From NCBI RefSeq assembly GCF_008806345.1, contig NZ_VZZJ01000033.1, forward strand, positions 1 to 55,090: DNA of 55,090 nucleotides. Reading direction: 5' to 3'. Made by a program: the position numbers and the translations under genes. Source of the stretch: Methylobacterium planeticum. GTDB taxonomy: Bacteria; Pseudomonadota; Alphaproteobacteria; Rhizobiales; Beijerinckiaceae. Below the pieces are notes generated by a model. That model did no database searches. It worked only from the letters and a program-made list of their open reading frames with translations, and was not told the DNA's origin. This document shows, piece by piece, positions 1-8,140 of this stretch (its first letter is position 1; each line of letters opens with the position of its first letter).

Positions 1-63
1 TGTCCTGGGGGGCCCGTTTGGACGCCGATCACCCCGAAAACGGGGTCCTTATTCCACGCCTAA

Positions 64-702
64 TCACAGCGACCCGCGGAGAAGGGCGAGAAGCGCATTC
101 GCCTTCGCGACACGCTCAGGGCTCGTAAGATGCTTCAGGACCTCCGCGTGAAGAAGGACCGGATCAAGCTCATCGACAGCCGCGATGGTTGCCGAGGTGA
201 GAGGGCCGCAAAAGCGCAACGCCATCGCTTTCGGGCTCTCCGGCTCCGCGGTGAAGATCTCCCACAAACGGCGATAGGTGCCGGGCTCAGCGAAAGGATC
301 GCTCCCGTCTGGAGAAAGACGGTTCTCCCTCACCCGCATGAGGGCACGCAGGTACCCGATTGGAACAGCGCTGCTGGGCACCGCGAAGGCGGCGGCGACC
401 AGATTGCGAGCCGACCGGGTCCGCAAGGCTTCGCCGATGCCGGCCGCGCCCTGAGCCGTGATGCCAAGACAGGCGAGAAAGGGCTGCGGGTGGTCGAGAT
501 CAACGCATGCGAGTGTCACGAAGGCGGCTTGCCGAGACAGCAGACCGGCCGTTGCGAGATCGGCGCTGCATCCGCGGGCGCCTTCCTGATCCAGTCTCGT
601 CAAAGGCTTCAGTGGCCAACCAATCACCGCGAAGGGTTCGCGCCGCGAGGGCCGGTCCTCTCGTTGAGGAGAAGCAGATGTCGAGCATGTGGCGAGTCGC
701 AA
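64..702 (-). CDS. Hypothetical protein, no recognised family
   Basis: An open frame of up to 212 residues that reads like real protein: mixed hydrophobic and charged composition and a helical, Leu/Ala-rich C-terminus ending ALLALLRGSL. I do not recognise a family. The first codon is TTG at 702, with GGAG about six bases upstream. A GTG about 80 bases further in (reading VIGWPLKPL) is an alternative start, and the first 25 or so residues look less protein-like than the rest. It is divergent from the integrase at 890, so it probably belongs to the same accessory region. No signal peptide or membrane segment is visible. Confidence 0.5.
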   Translation of the reverse strand: MRLATCSTSASPQREDRPSRREPFAVIGWPLKPLTRLDQEGARGCSADLATAGLLSRQAAFVTLACVDLDHPQPFLACLGITAQGAAGIGEALRTRSARNLVAAAFAVPSSAVPIGYLRALMRVRENRLSPDGSDPFAEPGTYRRLWEIFTAEPESPKAMALRFCGPLTSATIAAVDELDPVLLHAEVLKHLTSPERVAKANALLALLRGSL

Positions 703-889
703 TCAGGGCTCCATGGTATATTCGGACCATAAACGCTGCCACAGATCTCGCTTCTTGCAACTAATTTCTGGTGCGAGCGCTCGCTCCCAAGCCTCCCCCA
801 TGACATGACCCAGAAAGTCGTTGCGGAAAAACGAATCTCTGCTTCCATCCTGGGCCGCTCGCTGATCCTTGGGCGTGCGTGGGAACATC

Positions 890-2545
890 GTGCCGAAGGT
901 CGTCCTCACCGTTCCTTTCATTCGAAGCGCCACCTGTCCTCTCGACCGGAAAAAGACCGACTATTTCGACAGGAATTTCACAGGGTTCCTACTCGAAGTC
1001 CGAGCCTCTGGCCGGAAGACGTTCCACCAGCGCTACAGCGACGAACGAGGACGTGAGCGCCAGTTCAAGATCGGCCCTGCCGACGTCCTCTCGCTGGAAC
1101 AGGCCAAGCGGAAGGCGCAGGCCATACGAGCCGAAGCCTTCTTGGGGTCTGACCCTCAGCGGAAGCGTCAGGCGATCCGGGTGGTCCCAACCCTCGCCCA
1201 GCTTATCCGAGACCGCTACATCCCTCACATCCAGGGCTACAGACGAAGCTGGCGCTCCGACGAGATTACCCTTCGACTCCACGCCCTGCCGAAGCTCGGG
1301 TCGCTGTACCTTGACGAGGTGACCGCGGAACACGTTGTCGACGTGGTGCGCGGCATGAAGCTCGACGGCTACTCGCCGAGCACGACGAACCGCGTCATTA
1401 TCGTCCTGCGCTTCGCCTACAATCTGGCTCGCCGCTGGAAGCTGCCGGGGGCCAGCGAGAATCCCGTCACGGGCATAAAACTCGCGGAGGAGCATCACCG
1501 AGAGCGCTTCCTCACCGAGGTCGAGACGAAACGCCTTGTCGACGCACTGTCTGTCGACACGAACCGCGTCGCTGCCAACGCGATCCTGCTCCTGCTGCTG
1601 ACAGGCGCGCGGCGTAACGAGATCGGCCAAGCTCAGTGGAGCTACGTGGATTGGCGCAGGCGAACCCTCCTGGTGCCGCTTTCCAAATCCGGCAAGCCAC
1701 GGAGGATCACGCTGAACGCAGGGGCCGTCGCATTGCTCCAGTCCGTCATGCCGGTCCCGGGCAACCCATTCATCTTCCCCTGTCAGAGGACTGGCCGCCC
1801 GTCACCGACCTTGTTCAGCACCTGGAACCGGGTGCGAACCCGAGCCGGGTTGCCGGATCTCAGGCTGCACGATCTAAGGCACAGCTTCGCCAGCTTCCTG
1901 ATCAACCGAGGCGTGTCGCTCTACGTGGTCCAGAAGCTGCTCGGCCACACCCAGATCAAGACGACGCAGCGGTACTCCCACTTGGCGCAGGAGACGCTTC
2001 AGAGTGCGGCTGAGGCCGCCGGCACGTTGGTAGATGAGGCCGCCACGAACAGGCTGAATGGGAGCCTGCTGGAGTCCGCGCCAACTCAGTTGGGCGCCGC
2101 GAATGAGACGGCAAGGGGCAAAGGCAGGTCAGAACCATGCCCGAGGTCGACGGCATCGAAGCCGGCGAACTCGCTCACCGACACCCAGCGTCCCTCCATC
2201 CCAGAGATGAAGAAGCTCCGCCGTGAAGGTGGTCGCCTCTTGAGGCTTCTGCGCGAGGAACGAGGGCTTTCTCAACGTGAGTTGTGCGCGATGGTCGGCG
2301 GTGGAGCCTACACCTTCATATCGCAATTGGAGACTGGGCGTGGCCGGGTTCCACCGGACAAGCTGCGGGTCTGGGCCGAGGCACTCGGCCTACCGCCCGC
2401 TGAGTTCGCCAAGATGATGTTGGCCTACTACGACCCGGCGAGTTTTGAGATTCTCTTCGGGGATGACGAGGTTGTTATCGTTCACGGTGACACGAACGCT
2501 CTCGTCGCGGAGGCGACGAAAGTGAGTTTGCGCATCGTCCACTAA
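890..2545 (+). CDS. Tyrosine recombinase/integrase with C-terminal XRE helix-turn-helix domain
   Basis: Site-specific tyrosine recombinase expected to integrate or excise a mobile element. Numbered from the GTG at 890 (551 aa), an N-terminal arm-type DNA-binding region (about 20-90, including FLLEVRASG) is followed by a SAM-like core-binding domain (100-195) and the catalytic domain. The catalytic set is complete: R241 (GAR), K266, H327 and R330 (HDLRH), H353 (LLGH) and the nucleophile Y362. After a low-complexity linker (about 370-430), residues 437-525 form a second domain with an XRE-type helix-turn-helix (GLSQRELCAMVGGG, then FISQLETGRGRVPPDK). Upstream in-frame TTG (869) and GTG (875) codons exist, but the VPKVVLTVPF beginning matches how this family normally starts. 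The extra HTH is unusual; its nearest relative in the window is the regulator at 11094. No att site or tRNA is visible next to it. Confidence 0.9.
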   Translation: MPKVVLTVPFIRSATCPLDRKKTDYFDRNFTGFLLEVRASGRKTFHQRYSDERGRERQFKIGPADVLSLEQAKRKAQAIRAEAFLGSDPQRKRQAIRVVPTLAQLIRDRYIPHIQGYRRSWRSDEITLRLHALPKLGSLYLDEVTAEHVVDVVRGMKLDGYSPSTTNRVIIVLRFAYNLARRWKLPGASENPVTGIKLAEEHHRERFLTEVETKRLVDALSVDTNRVAANAILLLLLTGARRNEIGQAQWSYVDWRRRTLLVPLSKSGKPRRITLNAGAVALLQSVMPVPGNPFIFPCQRTGRPSPTLFSTWNRVRTRAGLPDLRLHDLRHSFASFLINRGVSLYVVQKLLGHTQIKTTQRYSHLAQETLQSAAEAAGTLVDEAATNRLNGSLLESAPTQLGAANETARGKGRSEPCPRSTASKPANSLTDTQRPSIPEMKKLRREGGRLLRLLREERGLSQRELCAMVGGGAYTFISQLETGRGRVPPDKLRVWAEALGLPPAEFAKMMLAYYDPASFEILFGDDEVVIVHGDTNALVAEATKVSLRIVH

Positions 2546-2627
2546 CTTCGGGCTCTCGGGAGACGATAGTTCAGCCGGCACGAAGAGTGTCCACGTATTG
2601 CCCATCGTGATGCAGGAAGATTTAGGC

Positions 2628-3905
2628 CTATGTCGCAGTAGCCGACTCCCCTGCACCGGCTGCCAGTTGGGCATCCCGAATCTTCTCGATGGCAGCGAAC
2701 TCCCCCTCAACGAGGCGGACGAGGAACTGCGGAAATCGTTCGTCGAAGTGGCGGGCGGACAACGGGAAGGGCTTCAAGTACCAGTAGCCTTCTCCTACGC
2801 GGTGCCATCCTATGCTCTCCCCATCCGAGAATTCGAGAGGATTCTCATCAGAACCGACCGCAACAAAGGCATGTTCCGGTTCTGGCAGACGCGGTTCAGA
2901 CTGCGCGAGATCCCCGAGTAGGGGCGCAAAGTAGATGCCGTAGGCGACATACATCTTCTTGGCGCCATCGAAATACGTCCAGCCCCAAGCACGGCTCGCG
3001 GCAGCGGCCGACTCGTGGCTCTGAGAGCGCGCAACCAGCAGGCCTGGATGTCTATGAAGCAGTTCGGCTCCGACTTCGGTGAACACAGCGTCGAATTTTC
3101 GAATTGGAGATAGCGCAACGTTCACAGCAGATATGTCGACTGCGGTAAGGTCCGACGAGTCCATTTCATAGCTCTCCAGAAAGCTGCAAATTTCACGCCC
3201 GACGAACTTCCACGCTGGAACATCGGGATCGTTTGCGTTACTTCCGACGACTCTGCGAAGCATGCCGTGAAGATTCCGCCAGTAGACCTGATGTGGGATG
3301 GCGCCATACCGCTCGGAGTTCGCGACCACGAAATCGGCCGGAGCTTTCGCCGCGTGGGTCAGGACGGCGATCACTCCGGGCCATCCTTGCGGCTTCTTCG
3401 CGTCACGTAGCCAGAAACCGTAGGTCTCCAACTGGTGCCTCTCAAGATTTCTGTCGTCTTGCTCGTTGCTAGTCTCGGGAGTGGTCCGCCTGAGATGGCG
3501 CTGGAATGCAGCAAATATTTTGCTTTCGACCACGATGAGGGGCTGACCGTCGAGTTCGACGAGGAGATCAAGGATGTTCCGATCCTCAAGCCGCACTTGG
3601 GTCCGAATCTCAATACGCCGACCACTTGCTAGAGCCTTGAAGTCAGCAGTCATCTCGCGTGGGACGAAGCAGTCAGCAATGAGCCGAGCAGCTTCCGGAG
3701 CGGGCGCCCTGTTCAGGAAGTCCGCTAAAACTTCGGACAGGAAGTCCTCAAGCTGTGTCTTCTTCTCAGTGGATTTGTAGCGGAAAAGGCGGTTGAGAAA
3801 GGTAGTCGGCGCAACGGCTCGTTGCGGAGCGGGACGGCGCTCCAGAGACACCCCTGATGGAGTTGGGTTGCTTATCGGGGTCAGATCGTCCATCGGCACG
3901 TCCAT
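2628..3905 (-). CDS. PD-(D/E)XK nuclease superfamily protein
   Basis: Predicted DNA-cleaving enzyme of the PD-(D/E)XK superfamily, closest in layout to the PDDEXK_4 group often found in defence and mobile loci. From the ATG at 3905 (425 aa) the N-terminal helix carries E53 (QLEDFLSEVLADFL), then D113 in ILDLLVELDG and the E127-x-K129 pair in VVESK, which together make a complete catalytic core. A long C-terminal region (about 200-425) of unknown role follows and may give target specificity. The frame is open further upstream to 4205, but the upstream residues are Cys/Ser/Arg-rich and unlike protein. GAAAGG and GGAAGGG motifs precede 3905, and an ATG at 3893 is a second option. It converges with the integrase and lies 16 bases after a possible small gene ending at 3922. 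Confidence 0.75.
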   Translation of the reverse strand: MDVPMDDLTPISNPTPSGVSLERRPAPQRAVAPTTFLNRLFRYKSTEKKTQLEDFLSEVLADFLNRAPAPEAARLIADCFVPREMTADFKALASGRRIEIRTQVRLEDRNILDLLVELDGQPLIVVESKIFAAFQRHLRRTTPETSNEQDDRNLERHQLETYGFWLRDAKKPQGWPGVIAVLTHAAKAPADFVVANSERYGAIPHQVYWRNLHGMLRRVVGSNANDPDVPAWKFVGREICSFLESYEMDSSDLTAVDISAVNVALSPIRKFDAVFTEVGAELLHRHPGLLVARSQSHESAAAASRAWGWTYFDGAKKMYVAYGIYFAPLLGDLAQSEPRLPEPEHAFVAVGSDENPLEFSDGESIGWHRVGEGYWYLKPFPLSARHFDERFPQFLVRLVEGEFAAIEKIRDAQLAAGAGESATAT

Positions 3906-3921
3906 CCCTTCCGGCAACCTT

Positions 3922-4230
3922 TCAGCTTCGCCGCAGCTTCTCGCACACCAGCGGCTGCCCACCTGTCCTGAACGGTACATTTTCGTACCCAAGTAGGCTA
4001 CCCCGGACCGACCACAAAACGCCTTGAGTAGGTTGTTTGACCGAGAAGCCGACGAGCACGCGACATGAGCCTGTCCGCAGAAAGATAGGTCTTGATTCCT
4101 CCGCAGCGCTCCGCTCCACGGCGAACAATGTTGGTTTCGAATCGGCGAAGCTCGGATCGCTGAGGAAGCGAATTTCGCCAGAAATCCTGCTCGCCATCTC
4201 GGCATACGCTGGGTCGAACGAGCCGCCCAA
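3922..4230 (-). CDS. Possible small gene upstream of the nuclease
   Basis: A frame of about 100 residues with a protein-like stretch (SFDPAYAEMASRISGEIRF, then FLSDPSFADSKPTLF). It ends at 3922, 16 bases before the probable nuclease start, an operon-like spacing. The family is not recognised. The true start is uncertain: the protein-like sequence continues slightly upstream of the ATG at 4230, where a TTG about 4235 is possible and an in-frame stop lies near 4290. The later part is less convincing. It could be a regulator or partner of the nuclease, or chance. Confidence 0.35.
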   Translation of the reverse strand: MGGSFDPAYAEMASRISGEIRFLSDPSFADSKPTLFAVERSAAEESRPIFLRTGSCRVLVGFSVKQPTQGVLWSVRGSLLGYENVPFRTGGQPLVCEKLRRS

Positions 4231-4583
4231 CCTGTTGATATGGAACGGCTTTCCCTGCGGAGCCGGGCCTAAATCTCGGCCGCCGATCTAGGCATAGTCT
4301 AGGCACGGGCCTTTTTGGCCGCGTTTGGAGATCACTATATAGGCTGCTCGGAGCCTACCGGCTGGGCACCGAAACCCGCCCCCGGGTGTCACAAAAACTC
4401 AGTTGAAGACGGTTTCAGTCTGCCCCGGCCCCAACCATGCGGACTCGACCGACATGTTCCAGCCGGCTGCCTGAGCCTTCTGGCTCAGCGATTCAACAGC
4501 CCAATTCGCCATCGACTGGCAGAACGGAAAATGTTATCGACCAGATACCCGTCAAAGCCGAGTTTCGAAGCTTAATAGCATTC
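4231..4583. other. Intergenic region without a supported gene
   Basis: About 350 bases between the possible small minus-strand gene and the acyltransferase. It probably holds divergent promoters. It contains several CTAG-bearing words (for example ATCTAGGCATAGTCTAGGCA near 4287) but no gene, tRNA or clear terminator that I can support. Confidence 0.5.
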
Positions 4584-5456
4584 ATGGCACAAGAACTTAA
4601 TCCGAAGTCGCTCTACAAGATGGATGCAAGCGCAGATCCGAGGCGGGTCGGGGAGATACTCTTCCCGTATGAATTCTGCCTCTCGTTGGATGATCGGCAG
4701 ATCGAGATCGGGCGATTTTCGATTGGAATGCTCGGTGTGATTCGGCTGATCGGCCAACCTCCGCGCGGCACGATCCTTTCAATAGGAGCCTTGTGTGAAG
4801 CTTCGAAAGATAGCCAGATAATCGTTGGCGGAGAACACCGCAATGAATCTCTTGTAAATTTTACTTATGCATCAATTGGCGCTTTCTTCACGTTTTTTGA
4901 CGACAACGTTAATAACCCTGCGCTTGAGCCCGTAGGAATGCCGACAACAATCGGCGACAATGTCGTGATATCTTCGCGTGCTACAATTTTGGATGGCTCA
5001 TTCGTTGGCGCTGGCTCAATACTTGCCGCAAATGCAGTAGTAACTAGCAAATGCGACGCTTTTAGTATCTACGGTGGCGTGCCTGCCAAGAAAATACGCA
5101 ACCGTTTCTCGCCAGAACGATTAAATATTTATCAGAGGCTTGACCTTGCAAGTGTGCGCGCGCATTGCTTGCCCAAAGTGGCACGCTTGGCGGCCCAATT
5201 AGATCAGGATAGCGATGCAGGCGAGTTATGGAGCAATATCGAGCGGATGGCACGTAGGCCGAAGATATTTGCGGATGCTTCAAGGGACAGCGATGGAAAA
5301 ATCGCCATTAAGAGCATCACCAAATACGCTATTGGAGATGAGACACTGTCAGATGCGATTAAAGTCCGCCTTGATGAGTACTTCGCGCAGGCGTTGCAGC
5401 GTTCTCCAATTTTTCAGTGGTCACCCGATATCTTTTACGCTTTAGGGATTGAATGA
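4584..5456 (+). CDS. CatB-type hexapeptide-repeat acyltransferase with C-terminal extension
   Basis: Left-handed beta-helix acyltransferase of the CatB/Vat O-acetyltransferase type, expected to transfer an acyl group from CoA to a hydroxyl on a sugar or surface glycan. From the ATG at 4584 (291 aa) a hexapeptide-repeat region includes GGEH (the usual catalytic His loop), then TIGDNVVISSRATILDG, GAGSILAANAVVTS and YGGVPAKKIRNRFSPE, the last being typical of CatB proteins. The C-terminal 110 residues are extra and of unknown role. The frame is open upstream to 4437, but that part is low-quality sequence, and an ATG at 4620 is another candidate start. The gene is visibly more AT-rich than its neighbours, suggesting acquisition. 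It faces the SapC/methyltransferase/RTX set, and a second CatB-like gene lies on the far side at 11524-12144. Confidence 0.75.
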   Translation: MAQELNPKSLYKMDASADPRRVGEILFPYEFCLSLDDRQIEIGRFSIGMLGVIRLIGQPPRGTILSIGALCEASKDSQIIVGGEHRNESLVNFTYASIGAFFTFFDDNVNNPALEPVGMPTTIGDNVVISSRATILDGSFVGAGSILAANAVVTSKCDAFSIYGGVPAKKIRNRFSPERLNIYQRLDLASVRAHCLPKVARLAAQLDQDSDAGELWSNIERMARRPKIFADASRDSDGKIAIKSITKYAIGDETLSDAIKVRLDEYFAQALQRSPIFQWSPDIFYALGIE

Positions 5457-5603
5457 CCTACTGGAGAACAATTGAATATTGGTGGCTTGAGGCGGAGTTC
5501 TGGCACCAGTCGGTTCCCAAGTTCCATTTTCAAAGAATTGTTTAGTTGACGCCTGCATCCAACCGCGATTCGAGGCGCATCTGCAAGGAATCTCGATTCG
5601 TGC

Positions 5604-6401
5604 TCAGCGCCCGATCTTGCTCCAGTCCCAGTCGATGGTGTTGTCCTCGGGCAGCATGACCATCGGCTTGACCTCAGCCTTCGCGCGCTCGGCCGCTTCA
5701 GCCTGCGCGCGGGCCTGGGCCAATTCGCCCAGGGTGGAGAGATTGCCCATGGAGAGGAGTTGCGCGTAGGCGACGCCGACGACACCTGCCCGACGAAACC
5801 GGCCGAAGGCGGCATCGTCGAGGGTGTTCAGCGCCGTCTCGTTGATACGACTCAAGCCAGCGATCTGCTGCGACCCATTCTCGCCCTGGATGGTGATGGG
5901 CCAGGGCTCGATCACACCGGCTGCACGAAGCTGCCCGCAGGCATTGGCAAGGACGGCTTCGCTTTTCGCGGTCTCATGGAGGAAGGCCGAAACCTGCCGA
6001 ACTGATGCGCTGAGTTCACCACTTTCATCGAAGAAGGTTTCGCCTTCCCCGCTTTCGACGATGAGCCCGCTCGCCTCGTCGATGCAGAGCATCGGCTGCA
6101 CAGCCTCATTCCAGCCGATGCGGAAGGGGTAGGCTCGAAAGACCGATGGGACGTACCCAACGACCCAGTTCCCATTCGATGCCACGTATAGGTTCTGCCC
6201 AGGGAGAAGGCCAAGAACGGCAGCGAGCGTCCATCCGCCCTCACGCTCTACGAAGGCCAACGGCAACGCCAGAGCGGCCTTGCCGACCTCTGCGGCGGCA
6301 AGGGGAGCGATGGCAGTCGTAGCCGTGAAACCATAGCCATTGTAGCGCCGCCAGCGAAGGCTGGCGTGGCGCTCATGTGAAAGCGGTTGGATGCTGCTCA
6401 T
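5604..6401 (-). CDS. sapC: SapC family protein
   Basis: A 265-residue protein matching the SapC family (PF07277), named after the Campylobacter S-layer locus and common near surface-protein genes in proteobacteria; its biochemical role is not established. Features seen: the early block RYNGYGFTATTAIAPL, then VGYVPSVFRAYPF, the acidic FFDESGELS block and a C-terminal DNTIDWDWSKIG. No signal peptide is visible, so it is probably cytoplasmic. The ATG at 6401 is preceded by TGAGG about eight bases away. It is the last gene of a minus-strand set after the RTX protein and the methyltransferase, 45 bases downstream of the latter, so the two are probably co-transcribed. Confidence 0.85.
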   Translation of the reverse strand: MSSIQPLSHERHASLRWRRYNGYGFTATTAIAPLAAAEVGKAALALPLAFVEREGGWTLAAVLGLLPGQNLYVASNGNWVVGYVPSVFRAYPFRIGWNEAVQPMLCIDEASGLIVESGEGETFFDESGELSASVRQVSAFLHETAKSEAVLANACGQLRAAGVIEPWPITIQGENGSQQIAGLSRINETALNTLDDAAFGRFRRAGVVGVAYAQLLSMGNLSTLGELAQARAQAEAAERAKAEVKPMVMLPEDNTIDWDWSKIGR

Positions 6402-6446
6402 AGACGCTGCCTCAAACGAGATGCGCTACCCGCACCAGGAATGCGG

Positions 6447-8000
6447 CTACAGGATGCCGAGCTTCTGCCAGACCGGCAGCTTCTCGGACAGGAAAGTAGC
6501 GGCATCCGCGCTGACGATCCTCTGGCGTTCAGCCGGATCGGTGATGGTCCTGCCCTCCTTCACCCAGTTGATGCCGAGGCGCTGCATCGTCTGGATGACG
6601 TAAGCCGAGACCATCTCGGCGTTCTCACCCTGGCCAGCCAAGACCGCGGTCAGCATCAGAAGTTCGCTGTGAGGGACCTGGATGCCGGAGCCAGCGGTAG
6701 GGGCGGCCAGGAAGCTGTAGACCCGTCCGTTCAGCATCTTCTCGGCGATGACCCGGTTGAGGCGCTGTGCTGGCTTCGGATCGACCTCAGAGCCAACAGT
6801 GCCGCCAGCAGCGACTGGGAGCACCTGCCCGCTGTGGACGAACAGACCAACCGCCTGGAGAGCAGCACCGGCCCCGCCCTGCTGAAACACAGGCAGAGCG
6901 GCGATCTCGGCAAAGCTCGCTGTCTTATCAGCTAGCAGGTCAGCTACCGCGCCGTAGATCTCGGCGTTGCCGTCGAGGTCACCCACAGGGCTCGGGATCT
7001 TGAATGACACCTGCGAACGCGGCACGGCCAGGGCGAAGCACATCGTGCTGAGGATCGCGTTGTGCTCAGCCGGATTGAGGACACCAACGCCTCGGGCAAA
7101 CAGGTCACGCCGGAACTGCTTGTTCGAGGCGATATCCCGCAGCGTCTCCTTGAAAATTGGATCTGTTTCGGCGCTAATCCGAGCACGGGTCCCCTCGGGC
7201 ACGGCAAGCCCGTCGATGTTCTCGACGAGAGTGCCCGAGCCAACGAAGCCGAGTTTGGCTCGGCCGAACATGTCAGCAACATCGGCGAAGTGAAAGATGA
7301 ACCAGTTGGCGTTCAGGTACTCATGAGCAAGATAATTCTTGTCGAGCGTGCTCATCCTCTCGACACGCTGCTCAAGACCTGAGTTGGCTTTGAAGTAGCC
7401 AGCGCCCTCGCTCATCAGCGCCTTGACGAGTTCGAGGCCGGAGCCTGTTTGCTGATCAGAGCGGCCTGTCACCCGCTTGGCATTTTCGCGCATCAAGCGC
7501 TGCAACGGCAGTACTGGTGCCCAACCGGGCATGCAGTTGTAAGAGACGTATAGAAGGCCGCCGGGCTTAAGCCGTTTACGGGCAATCTCGACAATGGCCT
7601 CATGTGCCTCCGCCGAGACCCAGGTCAGGATGCCGTGGAGGACAATTAGGTCGAGGTCATGCTGCCCTTCCTGCGCGTCTCGGGCTAGGTCTTGAAAACT
7701 GGCTTCGCGGAGGCTGACGTTGGTAAGTTCCGCTTCATCCACCAGACCACGAGCGTGAGCCACGTGCAGTGGGTTGAAATCGACGCCTTCGAAATGGGTT
7801 GCCGGGTTCGCTGCGGCATTGATAACAAACCCGAGGCCCATACCGAAGCCGAGTTCGAGTACACGCTTGGGTCGGAGCGCTAGTCCCGGATGCTTGCCGA
7901 CACAGGCAGCAGCGAAGGCGATGTGGGCAGGGACCGTCTCCCGGTAAAAGCCGAGAGCATACGGGATGTCGGCCACATAGCCTTCGGTCCAGGCGGTCAT
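6447..8000 (-). CDS. SAM-dependent methyltransferase with methyltransferase regulatory domain
   Basis: Class I S-adenosylmethionine methyltransferase (about 517 aa) joined to a C-terminal methyltransferase regulatory region of the PF10119 type. Numbered from the ATG at 8000, motif I is ELGFGMG (49-55), the acidic residue ending strand 2 is D74 (EGVDFNP), and VLHGILTWV and RLKPGGLLYVSYN follow as later strands. Residues from about 200 onward form the regulatory and C-terminal part. AAGGA lies six bases before the ATG at 8000; the ATG at 8006 would overlap that ribosome site and is less likely. In related loci this family accompanies S-layer or RTX proteins, and here it lies directly downstream of one and upstream of sapC. 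The substrate is unknown; the surface protein or its glycan is a reasonable guess. Confidence 0.85.
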   Translation of the reverse strand: MTAWTEGYVADIPYALGFYRETVPAHIAFAAACVGKHPGLALRPKRVLELGFGMGLGFVINAAANPATHFEGVDFNPLHVAHARGLVDEAELTNVSLREASFQDLARDAQEGQHDLDLIVLHGILTWVSAEAHEAIVEIARKRLKPGGLLYVSYNCMPGWAPVLPLQRLMRENAKRVTGRSDQQTGSGLELVKALMSEGAGYFKANSGLEQRVERMSTLDKNYLAHEYLNANWFIFHFADVADMFGRAKLGFVGSGTLVENIDGLAVPEGTRARISAETDPIFKETLRDIASNKQFRRDLFARGVGVLNPAEHNAILSTMCFALAVPRSQVSFKIPSPVGDLDGNAEIYGAVADLLADKTASFAEIAALPVFQQGGAGAALQAVGLFVHSGQVLPVAAGGTVGSEVDPKPAQRLNRVIAEKMLNGRVYSFLAAPTAGSGIQVPHSELLMLTAVLAGQGENAEMVSAYVIQTMQRLGINWVKEGRTITDPAERQRIVSADAATFLSEKLPVWQKLGIL

Positions 8001-8061
8001 GTGCATTCCTTGGGCAACCCGAATGTGGTGCGGTGGCGTGCATCTCTAAACGATGGGCCAT

Positions 8062-8093
8062 CCAAACGAAACGGGGGACCCGAAGGCCCCCCG
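8062..8093 (-). terminator. Rho-independent terminator after the RTX protein gene
   Basis: On the minus strand a nine-base-pair stem (CGGGGGGCC / GGTCCCCCG, one G-T pair) closes a TTCG tetraloop and is followed by TTTCGTTT. It lies about 50 bases after the stop of the RTX gene and before the methyltransferase, so it should terminate most transcripts of the highly expressed surface protein and let limited read-through reach the enzymes. Confidence 0.8.
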
Positions 8094-8140
8094 CTCGCAT
8101 TACGTGATCAGCAGTGAGGTGCTGATCGGACCCTGGTGAC

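Noticed and set aside
1..63. Possible attachment site or tRNA end next to the integrase region
   Set aside because: The first bases fold only weakly (CCCCGAAAACGGGG) and no tRNA acceptor or T-loop could be recognised.
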